A DNA stretch of 64,000 nt from an uncultured Dyadobacter sp. GTDB taxonomy: Bacteria; Bacteroidota; Bacteroidia; Cytophagales; Spirosomataceae. Positions 45,490 through 55,481 of the stretch are shown in pieces; position 1 is the first letter of the stretch, and every line of letters begins with the position of its first letter. The translations under genes and the position numbers were made by a program. The stretch is from assembly GCF_946482605.1 (NCBI RefSeq), contig NZ_CAMLSE010000019.1, forward strand, positions 102,588 through 166,587, written 5' to 3'. The notes below the pieces were generated by a model that was not told the DNA's origin, ran no database searches, and worked only from the letters and a program-made list of their open reading frames with translations.

Positions 45490-46676
45490 GCGGTTGCCTT
45501 GATTTTGTTGTCCCGGAAGAACAACACGAAAAGTACCAGCACTACCGCCGCGATACCGGCAGGTACCATCCAGATACTGGTCCAGTTTTTCACGTTGTCG
45601 ACCGTGTACATGTCAGCCACGATACCGGCGATCCAGGAACCAATACCCATACCGATGCCATAAGTAGCGATGGAGATCAATCCTTGCGCAGATGAACGGT
45701 ACTTCTCACCCGCTTTACTGTCGGTATAAATCTGACCGGTTACAAAGAAAAAGTCGTAGCAGACGCCGTGAAGTACAATCGCCAGGTACAGCAGCCACTC
45801 GCTGGACGCGTCGCCATAACCAAAACCGATGAAACGGATGATCCAGGCGATAAGGCCCACCACAAGCATCCATTTAACTCCGAAACGCGCGAATGCAAAT
45901 GGAATGAGCAACATGAAGACAACTTCGGAAGCCTGCCCCAACGACATTTTATTTTCGACATTCGTCATACCCGAATCGGTAAGCGACGGGTTGGCCATGG
46001 CGTAGTAGAACGACAATGGAATACAGATCAGCAGCGAAGAAATAAAGAAAATCGCGAAAGAGCGGTCTTTGAACAATTTGAATGCATCCAAACCAAGGAT
46101 ATCGGCAAATGTCGTGTGCGAGCTTGGCTTTGGCGGGGTATCCGGCAAAAAGAATGAATAGACGCCCAGAAACGCCGCGGAAAACATGGAGATCTTAAAG
46201 ATAATGGCGCTTCCACCGATGTTGTAATAACCAATGATGTTAGTCACCGCAATCCACGCGATCGTGCCCATTACCCGGATGGCCGGAAAATCCTTTTCAG
46301 AATTGGTCACCTGCTGCATGGCGATCGAGGTGGTGAGCGACATGGCGGGTGCAAATGTGATACAGTACAGTAATATCACCCAGAAAAACGTATCCGGATC
46401 CTTAACTTCCGCCAATACATACAGGATGGCTGCCCCGGCAAGGCTTAATATCCCCAATACCTTCTGCGCGGCAAAATAGCGGTCGGCAATCATTCCGACA
46501 AAGAAAGGTGCGATGATCATTGCAATTGAAAAGGCCGCATAAGCATTCCCCACCTGAACGCCGGTCGCGCCCAACTCGGTAAACATATACTTGCTCATTT
46601 GCCCATACCACGAGCCCCATATAAAATAGAGCAGGAACATCATGGCCATCAATTGAAAGCGGGTCGAGTTTTTCAT
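45486..46676 (-). CDS. Nucleoside:H+ symporter-type MFS permease
   Basis: 396 residues with twelve spans. The start RFQLMAMMFLLYFIWGSWYGQMSKYMF and the loop ADRYFAAQKVLGILSLAGA match the NupG/XapB-like nucleoside:H+ symporter family (Nuc_H_symport). It is expected to import purine or pyrimidine nucleosides across the inner membrane. In Bacteroidota such permeases often sit with sugar or nucleoside catabolic genes; here only the coupled DUF486 gene follows. Substrate range unknown. Confidence 0.88.
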   Translation of the reverse strand: MKNSTRFQLMAMMFLLYFIWGSWYGQMSKYMFTELGATGVQVGNAYAAFSIAMIIAPFFVGMIADRYFAAQKVLGILSLAGAAILYVLAEVKDPDTFFWVILLYCITFAPAMSLTTSIAMQQVTNSEKDFPAIRVMGTIAWIAVTNIIGYYNIGGSAIIFKISMFSAAFLGVYSFFLPDTPPKPSSHTTFADILGLDAFKLFKDRSFAIFFISSLLICIPLSFYYAMANPSLTDSGMTNVENKMSLGQASEVVFMLLIPFAFARFGVKWMLVVGLIAWIIRFIGFGYGDASSEWLLYLAIVLHGVCYDFFFVTGQIYTDSKAGEKYRSSAQGLISIATYGIGMGIGSWIAGIVADMYTVDNVKNWTSIWMVPAGIAAVVLVLFVLFFRDNKIKATA

Positions 46677-46722
46677 AAAAAAGGTATAGGAGATTTATTG
46701 ATACAAAATTGAAAAAATGGTG

Positions 46723-49317
46723 TCATTTCTTGATGATTTTCTGGAATTCGTTCAGTTTCAGCAGCGCCTCGATGGGCGAAAGTGTGTTGACGTCCACCAG
46801 CGAAAGTTTTTCTTTCAGTTCTTCCAGGCGTGGATCGGCCGGCTCGAAAATGCTGAGCTGAAAGTTGTTTTTAGGTATTTCCCTGACGCGTTTTTTGTGC
46901 TCATGCGCCACGTGATCTTTTTCGAGGTGGTGCATGATCTCACTTGCCCGCAGCACGATCGGTTGCGGCATTCCGGCAATCTGTGCTACGTGGATCCCAA
47001 AGCTGTGGGCGCTTCCGCCGGGTTTTAGTTTTCGTAGAAAAACAACCTTATTGTCAACCTCCTTCACCGCCACATTGAAATTCTTGATCCTTGGAAAATC
47101 CTCGGCAAGCTGGTTCAGCTCGTGGTAATGCGTGGCAAACAGGGTCTTGGCGCGGCAGTCCGACTGATTATGAAGGTATTCGGTGATAGCCCAGGCAATG
47201 GAAACACCGTCGTAAGTACTGGTTCCCCTACCGATTTCATCCATGAGAACCAGACTCTTATCACTCAGATTGTTCAGAATACTGGCCGTCTCGGTCATTT
47301 CAACCATAAATGTACTTTCCCCCCGGCTGAGGTTATCGCTTGCCCCCACGCGGGTGAAGACTTTATCCACCAACCCTACCACTGCCGATTTCGCGGGCAC
47401 GAAAGAACCCATCTGGGCCATCAGCACAATGAGGGCTGTTTGTCGGAGCAATGCGGATTTACCGGCCATGTTCGGGCCTGTGATGATGATGATCTGCTGC
47501 GTGTTATCGTCGAGATAAACATCGTTCGGCACATAGCTTTCGCCGGTAGGAAGCTGCTGTTCGATCACCGGATGGCGTCCATCCTTGATATCCAGCTCAT
47601 TTCCTTCGCTGATCACCGGCTTCGCATACTTATTTTTTCTCGCCACCAGCGCAAACGAGCTCAGTACATCAAGCGCGGAGATCACCAATGCATTTTGCTG
47701 TATCGCGGCAAGATACCTGGAGGCCGTTTGAACAACGTCGTTGAATATCCTGAACTCGATCACCGCGATCCGGTCTTCGGCATTGAGTATCTTCTCTTCG
47801 TATTCTTTAAGTTCCGGTGTAATGTAGCGCTCCGCATTCACCAGCGTCTGCTTCCTGATCCAGTCGGCTGGTACTTTGTTCTGGTGTGCGTGCGTCACTT
47901 CGAGATAATAGCCGAAAACCTTGTTATATGCTATTTTCAGCGACCCGATTCCGGTGCGTTCGATCTCCCGGTTTTGCAGTTTGATAAGGTAATCTTTGCC
48001 TTCATAGGATATGCCGTGCAGCTCGTCCAATTCCGCATCGACACCGCTTTTGATCATCCGTCCCTGGTTGGACAGGACAGGTGCATCGTCGCGGAGCTCG
48101 TTCTCGATCTTGTTAACCAGTTCGTCACAGGCGTCCAGCTGCTCAGCAAACTTAGCGAGAATGCCCTCCGCCAACAGTTCCTTAACCGGGCCAATTTGCT
48201 TCAGCGACTTTTTGAGCTGGACCAGTTCGCGCGGATTGATGCGTTTTACCGCCACTTTGGAAATCAGGCGTTCGAGGTCCCCTATCTGTTTGAAATACTG
48301 AACAAGTGATTCGTGTAGTTCCTCGTGACTCAGGAAATGGGCCACTGCGTTCAGACGCTCTTCGATAGGCGCTTTGTCCTTCAACGGCAACACCATCCAT
48401 TTCCGCAACAGCCGCGCGCCCATGGGAGTTACGGTCTTGTCCAGAATGTCGATTAGTGGGACACCGCCCTCCTGTTGCGGATAAACCAATTCGAGATTGC
48501 GAACCGTAAAACGATCAAGCCAGACATATTTTTCTTCTTCCAGCCTTGTAATCCGGCTGATATGCGCTGTTTCCTTATGTTCTGTCTCCCGGAGGTAATG
48601 CAGGATCACGCCGGCAGCGATAATCCCCATTGGCAGGGATTCTACACCGTACCCTTTTAACGTCGTTGTTTGGAAGTGACCGGTAAGCTGTTCATAGCCG
48701 TAGTCATAGCCGAAGCACCAGTCTTCCAGGTGGAAAGTGTGGTATTTGCCGCCGAAAAGTTGTTGAAATTCCTGCTTATGTTTTTTGCAATAGAGCACTT
48801 CGGATGGTCCGAAGCCTTGCAACATCTTGTCGATATAGGCTGCATTCCCCTGCGAGGCCATGAATTCGCCGGTCGAAATGTCGAGAAAGGCAATTCCGTA
48901 GAGATCTTCCGATGCGACGTGCACCGCCGCGAGGTAATTATTCCGCCGGATATCCAGTACGTTGTCATTGAAGGAAACACCGGGGGTAACCAGTTCAGTA
49001 ACGCCTCGCTTTACAATGCCTTTGGCAGTTGCCGGGTCTTCGAGCTGATCGCAGATAGCGACGCGTTCACCCGCGCGGACGAGTTTTGGCAGATAATTAT
49101 CAAGGGAATGGTGAGGAAACCCGGCCAGTTCTTCGTGTGAGCCGCCATTGTTCCGGCGCGTGAGCACGATACCCAGAATCTTGGAGGCTCTAACCGCATC
49201 TTCTCCAAAAGTCTCATAAAAATCGCCGACCCTGAAAAGCAGAAGTGCTCCCGGGTACTTGGTTTTGATCTGATTGTATTGTTTATTAAGCGGAGTTTCT
49301 TTGTGTGCCTTTGCCAA
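46723..49317 (-). CDS. mutS: DNA mismatch repair ATPase MutS
   Basis: 864 residues. The mismatch-binding domain has the Phe-x-Glu motif in VGDFYETFGEDA near residue 33, and the N-terminus TPLNKQYNQIKTKYPGALLLFRVG is typical. Connector, lever and clamp domains follow. The ATPase domain has Walker A GPNMAGKS near 620, DNLSRGESTFMVEM, Walker B LVLMDEIGRGTS, and a C-terminal dimer helix. It recognises base mismatches with MutL. It is a single gene; the 46-base gap to the permease gene has no clear terminator. Confidence 0.98.
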   Translation of the reverse strand: MAKAHKETPLNKQYNQIKTKYPGALLLFRVGDFYETFGEDAVRASKILGIVLTRRNNGGSHEELAGFPHHSLDNYLPKLVRAGERVAICDQLEDPATAKGIVKRGVTELVTPGVSFNDNVLDIRRNNYLAAVHVASEDLYGIAFLDISTGEFMASQGNAAYIDKMLQGFGPSEVLYCKKHKQEFQQLFGGKYHTFHLEDWCFGYDYGYEQLTGHFQTTTLKGYGVESLPMGIIAAGVILHYLRETEHKETAHISRITRLEEEKYVWLDRFTVRNLELVYPQQEGGVPLIDILDKTVTPMGARLLRKWMVLPLKDKAPIEERLNAVAHFLSHEELHESLVQYFKQIGDLERLISKVAVKRINPRELVQLKKSLKQIGPVKELLAEGILAKFAEQLDACDELVNKIENELRDDAPVLSNQGRMIKSGVDAELDELHGISYEGKDYLIKLQNREIERTGIGSLKIAYNKVFGYYLEVTHAHQNKVPADWIRKQTLVNAERYITPELKEYEEKILNAEDRIAVIEFRIFNDVVQTASRYLAAIQQNALVISALDVLSSFALVARKNKYAKPVISEGNELDIKDGRHPVIEQQLPTGESYVPNDVYLDDNTQQIIIITGPNMAGKSALLRQTALIVLMAQMGSFVPAKSAVVGLVDKVFTRVGASDNLSRGESTFMVEMTETASILNNLSDKSLVLMDEIGRGTSTYDGVSIAWAITEYLHNQSDCRAKTLFATHYHELNQLAEDFPRIKNFNVAVKEVDNKVVFLRKLKPGGSAHSFGIHVAQIAGMPQPIVLRASEIMHHLEKDHVAHEHKKRVREIPKNNFQLSIFEPADPRLEELKEKLSLVDVNTLSPIEALLKLNEFQKIIKK

Positions 49318-49405
49318 TTATCAGCCTAATTTTAAGAACAGGATTTGTACAAAATTAAGCCTTCTCTCCGGTTTGGCAAGTCAGGGCAAATGTTTTATCG
49401 GCTCG

Positions 49406-50011
49406 TCAAAAGCTCCTTTCATAAAAAAGTTTGGCCTCTTCCGGCGTAACTTCCCATACGTCCCCGGGTTTAGGAAAATTTATTTTCTTGTCGGCCAATG
49501 AAATTTTTCCGATAGACCATCGCACCAGCCGAAGGGTCGGAAATGCCACGCTGGCAGTCATCCGGCGCACCTGCCTGTTTTTACCCTCATGTAATGTAAC
49601 CGATAGCCATGAAGTCGGGATGTTTTTGCGAAACCGGATCGGTGGATTACGTTCCGGAAGCGTTGGTTCTTCAATGACCGCTACTTCGGCGGGAAGCGTT
49701 TTATACTGTTTCCCATTGATCGAGATGTTTACGCCTCTGCTGAGCTGCGCACAGGCTAATTCTGTCGCTTCGCCTTCTACCTGTACGTAATACGTGCGTG
49801 TATGCTTATTACGAGGTTCCAGCAGCTTTGTTTTGAGGAAATTGTCATTAGTCAGAAGCAATAGCCCCTCACTATCGGCGTCCAGCCGGCCAACGGGGTA
49901 AACATCTTTCGGGAAATCGAAACCAAGGTCCGCCAAAGTTTGATGATCACCTTCGCGCGTGAACTGCGAAAGCATTCCAAATGGCTTGTAAATAAGAAAG
50001 TAGCGAAACAA
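49406..50011 (-). CDS. RluE-type pseudouridine synthase (RsuA family)
   Basis: 201 residues, without an S4 domain, as in RluE. The catalytic Asp is in GRLDADSEGLLLLTND near residue 42. The N-terminal MFRYFLIYKPFGMLSQF and the ENRQVRRM-type motif KNRQVRRMTASVAFPTLRLVRWSIG are characteristic. It should make a pseudouridine in 23S rRNA (position 2457 in E. coli numbering if a true RluE). It lies alone between mutS and a Uma2 gene. Confidence 0.93.
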   Translation of the reverse strand: MFRYFLIYKPFGMLSQFTREGDHQTLADLGFDFPKDVYPVGRLDADSEGLLLLTNDNFLKTKLLEPRNKHTRTYYVQVEGEATELACAQLSRGVNISINGKQYKTLPAEVAVIEEPTLPERNPPIRFRKNIPTSWLSVTLHEGKNRQVRRMTASVAFPTLRLVRWSIGKISLADKKINFPKPGDVWEVTPEEAKLFYERSF

Positions 50012-50044
50012 AATGTGCTGTTTTTTTGAAAATAAGATGGCCCC

Positions 50045-50665
50045 CTACTTGATCAGCGAGCCCAGGTCGAGGGAAAATCCAGGCAGGACGTCTTCGCCGG
50101 AGAGCGTAACATCGAACTCCTCCATAGAGGCCGAGCCGTCACCTCTGAATACATATGCCTTGCGGTCAAAGCGATCTATCAGCCAACCAAGCCTTGCCCC
50201 ACTCGCTATATACTCTTTCATTTTTTCCAGGAGATATTTCAAATCGTCTGTCTTGGAGCGTATCTCTACAACAAAGTCAGGACAAACGGGCGCAAATCGC
50301 TCTTTTTCAGATTGCGACAGCTTTATCCACTTATCCTTCCTGATCCAGGAAGCATCGGGAGATCTTACAGCGCCATTCGGCAAAGTGAATCCCGTTGACG
50401 AGTCAAATGCTTCGCCAAGCCCTGACTGTTCATTCCAAACGAATAGTAATCCTGAAACCCGGAGATTAAGATTACCGCTAAAAGATCCTGTTGGTGACAT
50501 AACTATGATATTTCCATGCGAGTCCCTTTCGAACTCTAGTGTGTCGTTTATCTGACAGAACTGAAAGAATTCTTCATCACTCATCAGGTCTCCCATTCTT
50601 AAAGTTACAGGCATTGAAATGTTCATAACGCTCATTGAGTTTTCGCTTCTATCAAAAATAAGCAA
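50045..50665 (-). CDS. Uma2-family (DUF820) PD-(D/E)XK endonuclease
   Basis: 206 residues. The Uma2 core is visible: SDEEFFQFCQ with LEFERDSHGNIIVMSPTG, then the active-site block CPDFVVEIRSKTDDLKYL, with Asp and Glu in the PD-x-E arrangement, and ASGARLGWLIDRFDRKAYVF. Start codons at 50665, 50635 (MSVMN) and nearby are all open. The role of Uma2 nucleases is poorly known; they are widespread in multiple copies in cyanobacteria and Cytophagales. It is the only copy here. Confidence 0.9.
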   Translation of the reverse strand: MLIFDRSENSMSVMNISMPVTLRMGDLMSDEEFFQFCQINDTLEFERDSHGNIIVMSPTGSFSGNLNLRVSGLLFVWNEQSGLGEAFDSSTGFTLPNGAVRSPDASWIRKDKWIKLSQSEKERFAPVCPDFVVEIRSKTDDLKYLLEKMKEYIASGARLGWLIDRFDRKAYVFRGDGSASMEEFDVTLSGEDVLPGFSLDLGSLIK

Positions 50666-50703
50666 ATATCACGGCTATTGAAAGTGCGCCAAATGGGTGG
50701 TCA

Positions 50704-51468
50704 TCAGTCAATTTCCAACCATACCGGACAGTGGTCCGAATGGACGGCATCATTGAATTGCCGGCTTGCCCGGATGCGATCTTTGAGTGTATCGGCCACC
50801 GAAATGTAATCGATCCGCCACCCCTTATTATTTCCTCTCGCCCCCGCTCGATAGGTCCACCAGGAATACTCCCGCAACGTCGGGTTTTTGAAGCGGAACG
50901 CGTCGGTGTAACCGTTGCCAAACCATTGCGTCATCCACGCGCGCTCTTCGGGAAGGAAGCCGGAGGATTTCCGGTTCCTGACCGGATCGTGAATATCGAT
51001 TTCGTCATGCGCTATATTGTAATCCCCGCAGATAATGAGATGAGGCCGCTCTTTCCTCAGTTCATTAACCCATTCAAAAAAATCGGCAAGGAAGTTCATT
51101 TTGACACCCTGGCGTATCTCACCGCTGGTTCCGGATGGGAAGTAGCAGTTCAACACGGTAATGTCCCCGAAATCGGCCCGCAGTACACGGCCTTCCATGT
51201 CGTAAGCCGGAATTCCGCAGCCGGCAATGACGCGATCAGGTTTGATTTTGGAAAAAATAGCTACCCCGCTGTATCCCTTCTTCTCGGCGGCATGCCATCC
51301 GGCCAACTCATAGCCAAGCGCTTGAAAGCCTGACAAATCCACTACATCCGGCGTTGCTTTCACTTCCTGAAAACAGAGGATATCCGCCGGAGTGGTTTGG
51401 AGCCATTCGAGCAAACCATTTTTTAATGCGGCACGGATGCCGTTGAGGTTATATGTAAGTATTTGCAT
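50704..51468 (-). CDS. xth: Exodeoxyribonuclease III / AP endonuclease
   Basis: 254 residues from the ATG of MQILTYNLNGIRAAL; the upstream open frame to 51555 is not conserved in type. Motifs: N7-LNGIR, LCFQEVKA with the metal Glu, YSGVAIFSK, HLIICGDYNIAH, and the end HSDHCPVWLEI with the catalytic Asp-His. Belongs to the XthA/ExoA group, working in base excision repair on abasic sites and 3' blocks. Its upstream neighbour, a large membrane protein on the same strand, ends 26 bases before its start. Confidence 0.95.
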   Translation of the reverse strand: MQILTYNLNGIRAALKNGLLEWLQTTPADILCFQEVKATPDVVDLSGFQALGYELAGWHAAEKKGYSGVAIFSKIKPDRVIAGCGIPAYDMEGRVLRADFGDITVLNCYFPSGTSGEIRQGVKMNFLADFFEWVNELRKERPHLIICGDYNIAHDEIDIHDPVRNRKSSGFLPEERAWMTQWFGNGYTDAFRFKNPTLREYSWWTYRAGARGNNKGWRIDYISVADTLKDRIRASRQFNDAVHSDHCPVWLEID

Positions 51469-51494
51469 AAACGAGGGACGCCGCTCCGCGCGGC

Positions 51495-53321
51495 TTAATA
51501 GAACAGCACTTGCTTTCCGGTATAAACAGACTCCCATTTGCCGGAATCGCCACACGACATGATCCAGGCGCGGTATTTTCCTTCCGGAAGCTTTGGTTTA
51601 TAAAGCGAGTACTCGTAATTGTTACTGTAATATGTAGCTTTTTGAAGGAATCCGGAAACCGTATTCGGTACCGGGACTGCCGGAAGCACAATACTCCATT
51701 TATCAGATTCCAGAACGAAGTAGAATGGTCCCTTGGGCTCGGCCTTCGGTGTAACAAAAAACTTGAAATATTTCAAATAGTGATTGTTCTCTCCATTCCG
51801 GTACTGTGAAACAGCATCGAAATGTCCTTCGAACTTTCGGTCGCCGGATGCCGTCTCCCGGATCAGCGTTTGATGGCCCGGCATGTCGTAGAACTGGTAA
51901 AAATCCGTCAGCCCTTCCGATTCTAAGCCAATAATCAGATCCCGCATTTTGGTTGGGTGGTTCCAGAAAGGAATATCCGTGAACTTATCCCCGACAGAGA
52001 GAAACGTGCGGTAATTTTTCCAAAAATAGCTGTCGATCACGAGCTCGTCATGCAGTCTTCTGATCTGCACAATCGACATATAGTAGCTCACAAAATTAAA
52101 TACCAGGAAACCCAGGCCCCCGGTCACCAGTACTATGCTTTTCCACGGCCGGGAGCTTTTAGCCAAAAGCACCAGACACACGTAGCACGTAGCTAGCAAC
52201 ACCACGCCGAATGTCATATATCGACGGGAAAAGACTGTTCCGCCATACATTACATAGTTGCTGATCGGGCGACTGATCACGAACATGACACCAGTGCCCA
52301 TCACAAACATCATTGCTCCCCACAAAAACCAGTCGCTACGCCCAAACGTACGTTTGATCAGCAATCTTAGCGTCCAGACAGCGAACAACAATGCGATCGC
52401 CGCTCCAAGCAGCACGCAGGCGATCAGGTCCTGATGAAACGAGGGTACCAGCGGATGCCGGATATCGAGAAACAGCGCATTACCCCAAAACGAAAACAGA
52501 AAAAGGCTGTTAAAAATCGGGTGGTGCCAAACCTTCTCGCCCGGAGAGGAAATGAAAACGTAATCGAACAGGAAGTAAAAAAGGAGTATTAGGACCGTGG
52601 CCAAAAACCACCCTATCAGCGCTTTGAAACGCTTTTGAAAAGCCAGCATCACGACCCCGATGAGCAGGGTAAGCAACCCGCTCCCACTCGTGAATGTAGT
52701 TAGCAGAGCCGCCAGGAGTGCGATCCAAAAGCCCTTCCTGTCTTTCCTGGCCAAACCGTATGCGGAAAGTAATGCGAAGAATATCAGCGGCGTGTTCTGC
52801 AACGCCGCAATTCCCCAGAATGCATTCTCAAAGTAAGCCAGATTGAAAATGACGTATGGGACCGGGATGAAGTAATACCAGGATATGCGTTCCCTTTTTA
52901 AATTCAGAAACAGCAAATAGCAGATTCCCAACAGAAACAGGTCTCCGATCAGGATCTGTGTTTTGATATTGACCGTTCCTGTAAACAATATCATCAACAG
53001 CATCACCATTCGCTCAAAGGCAAACCGATGCTGATTGACCTGCTCAAAAAGGACTTTCAGGTATTCGATGAAACCGTCTACCTTTCCAAACTTCTCGACT
53101 GTTTCAAGTAAATTGAAATCGTCCGTATAGGGAATGTTGACGGTATGGGCATCCAGGAGAAGAAAAAAGTACAGGATCGGCGCCACAAGTAGTCCACCTC
53201 CGACCCATTGCCTCAAGGGCTGCATCTTCGCAGAAAAAAATGTAGCGCTGAAAAGCAGGGTTAAGACTAAGACTACGCCGTAATACTCTAATAAATGAGG
53301 GTTCTCATAAAATGACTCCAA
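51495..53321 (-). CDS. Large multi-span membrane protein, glycosyltransferase-like
   Basis: 608 residues. About eleven spans lie in residues 15-425, then a soluble beta-rich region of about 180 residues ends the protein. The first outer loop has DAHTVNIPYTDDFNLLETVEKF; the DD/ Asp-containing first loop after a span is like GT-C enzymes, but the match is weak. I do not recognise the family. No signal-peptide cleavage site is evident. It lies between exonuclease III and a lipoprotein gene on the same strand and could be cotranscribed. Function unknown; a surface sugar-transfer role is a guess. Confidence 0.6.
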   Translation of the reverse strand: MESFYENPHLLEYYGVVLVLTLLFSATFFSAKMQPLRQWVGGGLLVAPILYFFLLLDAHTVNIPYTDDFNLLETVEKFGKVDGFIEYLKVLFEQVNQHRFAFERMVMLLMILFTGTVNIKTQILIGDLFLLGICYLLFLNLKRERISWYYFIPVPYVIFNLAYFENAFWGIAALQNTPLIFFALLSAYGLARKDRKGFWIALLAALLTTFTSGSGLLTLLIGVVMLAFQKRFKALIGWFLATVLILLFYFLFDYVFISSPGEKVWHHPIFNSLFLFSFWGNALFLDIRHPLVPSFHQDLIACVLLGAAIALLFAVWTLRLLIKRTFGRSDWFLWGAMMFVMGTGVMFVISRPISNYVMYGGTVFSRRYMTFGVVLLATCYVCLVLLAKSSRPWKSIVLVTGGLGFLVFNFVSYYMSIVQIRRLHDELVIDSYFWKNYRTFLSVGDKFTDIPFWNHPTKMRDLIIGLESEGLTDFYQFYDMPGHQTLIRETASGDRKFEGHFDAVSQYRNGENNHYLKYFKFFVTPKAEPKGPFYFVLESDKWSIVLPAVPVPNTVSGFLQKATYYSNNYEYSLYKPKLPEGKYRAWIMSCGDSGKWESVYTGKQVLFY

Positions 53322-53359
53322 AACAGTGTGTAGTTGGGGTTTGGGTGCTATCTATACAT

Positions 53360-53992
53360 TCACCGCGCTCCGGTGATCATTTGGCTCGTTATTTCTTTTT
53401 CAAAGGTAATATAACCGGGGTAATTGACCTGCTTGCCGGCGATATCCAATGTTGGCCTCACTTTCACTACAAACTTCGTCGGTTTGGCGTCGGATTTCCC
53501 TGTCAAAGACATGATCATATTGATAAATTGGTCCCTGGTCTGGTCGTTAGAGATCAACTGATATGCATTCGTTTTAAGGCTGACAGGCACACGCGTCGGG
53601 CTTGTACCGGGCAACACCTCGATCAACTGGCTTAGATATCCGTTAAAAATCTCACTTTTAGACAGTAGCACCCGATATTCCAGCTGATTAATGGCGGCAC
53701 GTTTCCGTGTTGGATTGGTTATGTCAACATTCACCCGCAGATCCAGCGGAACGTTCTTCCGCAATAATCCCATGGCCAGCCCCGGATACCGCGCCAGATC
53801 GAAATCGCTAAAACTCTTAATGTTCTTAAATTCCCTGATGTCAATGCCCGCAAGATACACGCTATCGACCGAGGCAATGTTGTATTTACAATCTCCGAAC
53901 GTCTTAGCTTCCGACACTTGCCGGCTTACCCCACAACCCGTCATTACAGCCGCAGTCAGCGCGATTACGACTATCCAAATGTGTTTTTTCAT
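53360..53992 (-). CDS. LEA-type-2-like lipoprotein
   Basis: 210 residues with a lipoprotein signal (VMTGCGVSR; Cys20), probably outer- or inner-membrane anchored. The mature part resembles the water-stress LEA14/WHy fold: the LARYPGLAMGLLRKNVPLDLRVNVDITNPTRKRAAINQLEYRVLL segment with the NPT motif is typical. Proteins of this fold are found in many Bacteroidota lipoproteins, role unknown. It is 38 bases upstream of the large membrane protein gene on the same strand. Confidence 0.75.
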   Translation of the reverse strand: MKKHIWIVVIALTAAVMTGCGVSRQVSEAKTFGDCKYNIASVDSVYLAGIDIREFKNIKSFSDFDLARYPGLAMGLLRKNVPLDLRVNVDITNPTRKRAAINQLEYRVLLSKSEIFNGYLSQLIEVLPGTSPTRVPVSLKTNAYQLISNDQTRDQFINMIMSLTGKSDAKPTKFVVKVRPTLDIAGKQVNYPGYITFEKEITSQMITGAR

Positions 53993-54136
53993 TAGAATTC
54001 TATTTTGCGCAAGTTAAACATCAGGTATCAGAACGCATACAAACAGGCAGGATTATTACTTTATGGATTATTTTTTGCGTGCTTTAAGCCAAGCATCTAC
54101 ATTTGCAAACTCTAATTTTCAACAATCAACACGATT

Positions 54137-54646
54137 ATGGCCAGCTGGTATTTAGGAAAGATTCGGTATCAAAAAGAAGATGAAGCAGGAAGCCTGAAAA
54201 CGATCAACGAAACCTACCTGGTGGACGCGGTTTCGTACACCGAGTCCGAAGCGAGGCTGTACAAGCAGATCGTAACCGGCGCCAGCGATTTCAGTGTGAC
54301 TGCCATTAGTCGCATGCGCCTGGCCGACCTATTCGCGTATGAGGAAGGTGAGCAATGGTTCAAAGCGAAGGTCATTTATTTCTCTGTCGATGAGAAAAGC
54401 GGAAAGGAAAAGAAAATTGTCAATTACATGCTAGTGAATGCGGATGGCATCCAGCAAGCGCTTGACAGGATCAACGAGAGCATGCGTAATTTCCTGATCC
54501 CCTATGAGACGACCGATATCAATCTCACTCCCATTCTGGATGTGTTCCCGTATTCGGCCGAGGAAGACGAACAGCAGGAGATCCCCGCCAATATGCGCCC
54601 GCTAGCGGAAGTAATGGCGGAACGCGCACAAACCGAAACCGTATGA
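54137..54646 (+). CDS. DUF4494 protein
   Basis: 169 residues. The whole chain matches the Bacteroidota-specific DUF4494 family: WYLGKIRYQKEDEAG near the start, VDAVSYTESEARLYKQI, and the closing ISESMRNFLIPYE-like segment. It is small, cytoplasmic and acidic at the end. Function is unknown; no informative neighbour. It is a single gene ended by a hairpin at 54655. Confidence 0.9.
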   Translation: MASWYLGKIRYQKEDEAGSLKTINETYLVDAVSYTESEARLYKQIVTGASDFSVTAISRMRLADLFAYEEGEQWFKAKVIYFSVDEKSGKEKKIVNYMLVNADGIQQALDRINESMRNFLIPYETTDINLTPILDVFPYSAEEDEQQEIPANMRPLAEVMAERAQTETV

Positions 54647-54654
54647 ATGCAAGA

Positions 54655-54679
54655 GCCCGGCGTATGCCGGGCCTTTTTT
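54655..54679 (+). terminator. Terminator after the DUF4494 gene
   Basis: GCCCGGC-GTAT-GCCGGGC stem and T6 run. The run overlaps the stop codon of the convergent gene at 54678. Confidence 0.88.
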
Positions 54680-55421
54680 AATCATTTACTTTCAAGAGCT
54701 GGTAACCCTTCAGGTTGGCGGTGTAAGGATCTTTACCAAAACTGGCCAGCTTTAAAACCAGGTCTTTGGAATTGATTTCCGACAGCAGCAGATCGGATGG
54801 AAGCAAGTTCATATAGTCGAATGAGACCGGCAGGCTCACGGCTCCTTCCACGAATTCGAGCCCATAAAGCGGATACACGCTGAATGGAGTCCTGGTCAGC
54901 CAGATTTTCTCCTTGTTTCCCGAAGTGGCATAAGTAAGGTCATATTCGGTACTGGTAAAGCCAAACTCTTCGCGTTTGTTTTCGGACGGGATACAGTAAG
55001 TTGCAAAATCGTCCTGCTGCTGCTTTTTGCTATCCGCATCGGGCTTAAACTCATTCACCGTTTCATTGATCTTCACTTTTTTGCCCGCTTCATCCACTCC
55101 GCAATAAATATACTTGCCGTCGGGAAAGCCAATGATGAAATCGAATGCCTTTCCACCCTGACCAAAACTGCTTTCCTTCACAAAACACATAGCGCCGGTC
55201 ACCGGATCCAGATAAACCTTGATGGTACCGCTTGACTTTTCTGCTTTGTTCTGATAGTTGAAAACCAGCGAGTGGCTGAAATAATACTGGCCTTTCTCAG
55301 GTTTCCACAACAATGCGCGCTGCTTGTCCGCAGGAATCTTTTTCGGCGCCTGACCAAATGCAGCGCCAGACGTCATCCAGAGGCATATCGGAAGGATAGA
55401 GAATAAAAGGTAACGTTTCAT
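54678..55421 (-). CDS. Secreted hypothetical protein
   Basis: 247 residues. A signal peptide ends near AAFG|QAP. The mature part is predominantly beta-stranded, with no motif I recognise. The sequence FSHSLVFNYQNKAEKSSGTIKVYLDPVTGAMCF suggests a DUF4412-like beta-sheet lipid-binding fold, which is only a guess. Probably periplasmic. It is followed on the same strand, upstream, by the OmpA-family gene with a 60-base gap; both may be expressed together. Confidence 0.7.
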   Translation of the reverse strand: MKRYLLFSILPICLWMTSGAAFGQAPKKIPADKQRALLWKPEKGQYYFSHSLVFNYQNKAEKSSGTIKVYLDPVTGAMCFVKESSFGQGGKAFDFIIGFPDGKYIYCGVDEAGKKVKINETVNEFKPDADSKKQQQDDFATYCIPSENKREEFGFTSTEYDLTYATSGNKEKIWLTRTPFSVYPLYGLEFVEGAVSLPVSFDYMNLLPSDLLLSEINSKDLVLKLASFGKDPYTANLKGYQLLKVND

Positions 55422-55481
55422 TTCATCGGTTCTTTAAATGAATGCAAGCTAGAAAGAGGCCTCCGAAAAACCATGCCGCAG

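Noticed and set aside
47122..48309. A 395-codon open frame on the plus strand opposite mutS
   Set aside because: The minus strand encodes a full MutS with all motifs; the opposite frame has no recognisable protein features and is a by-product of codon bias.
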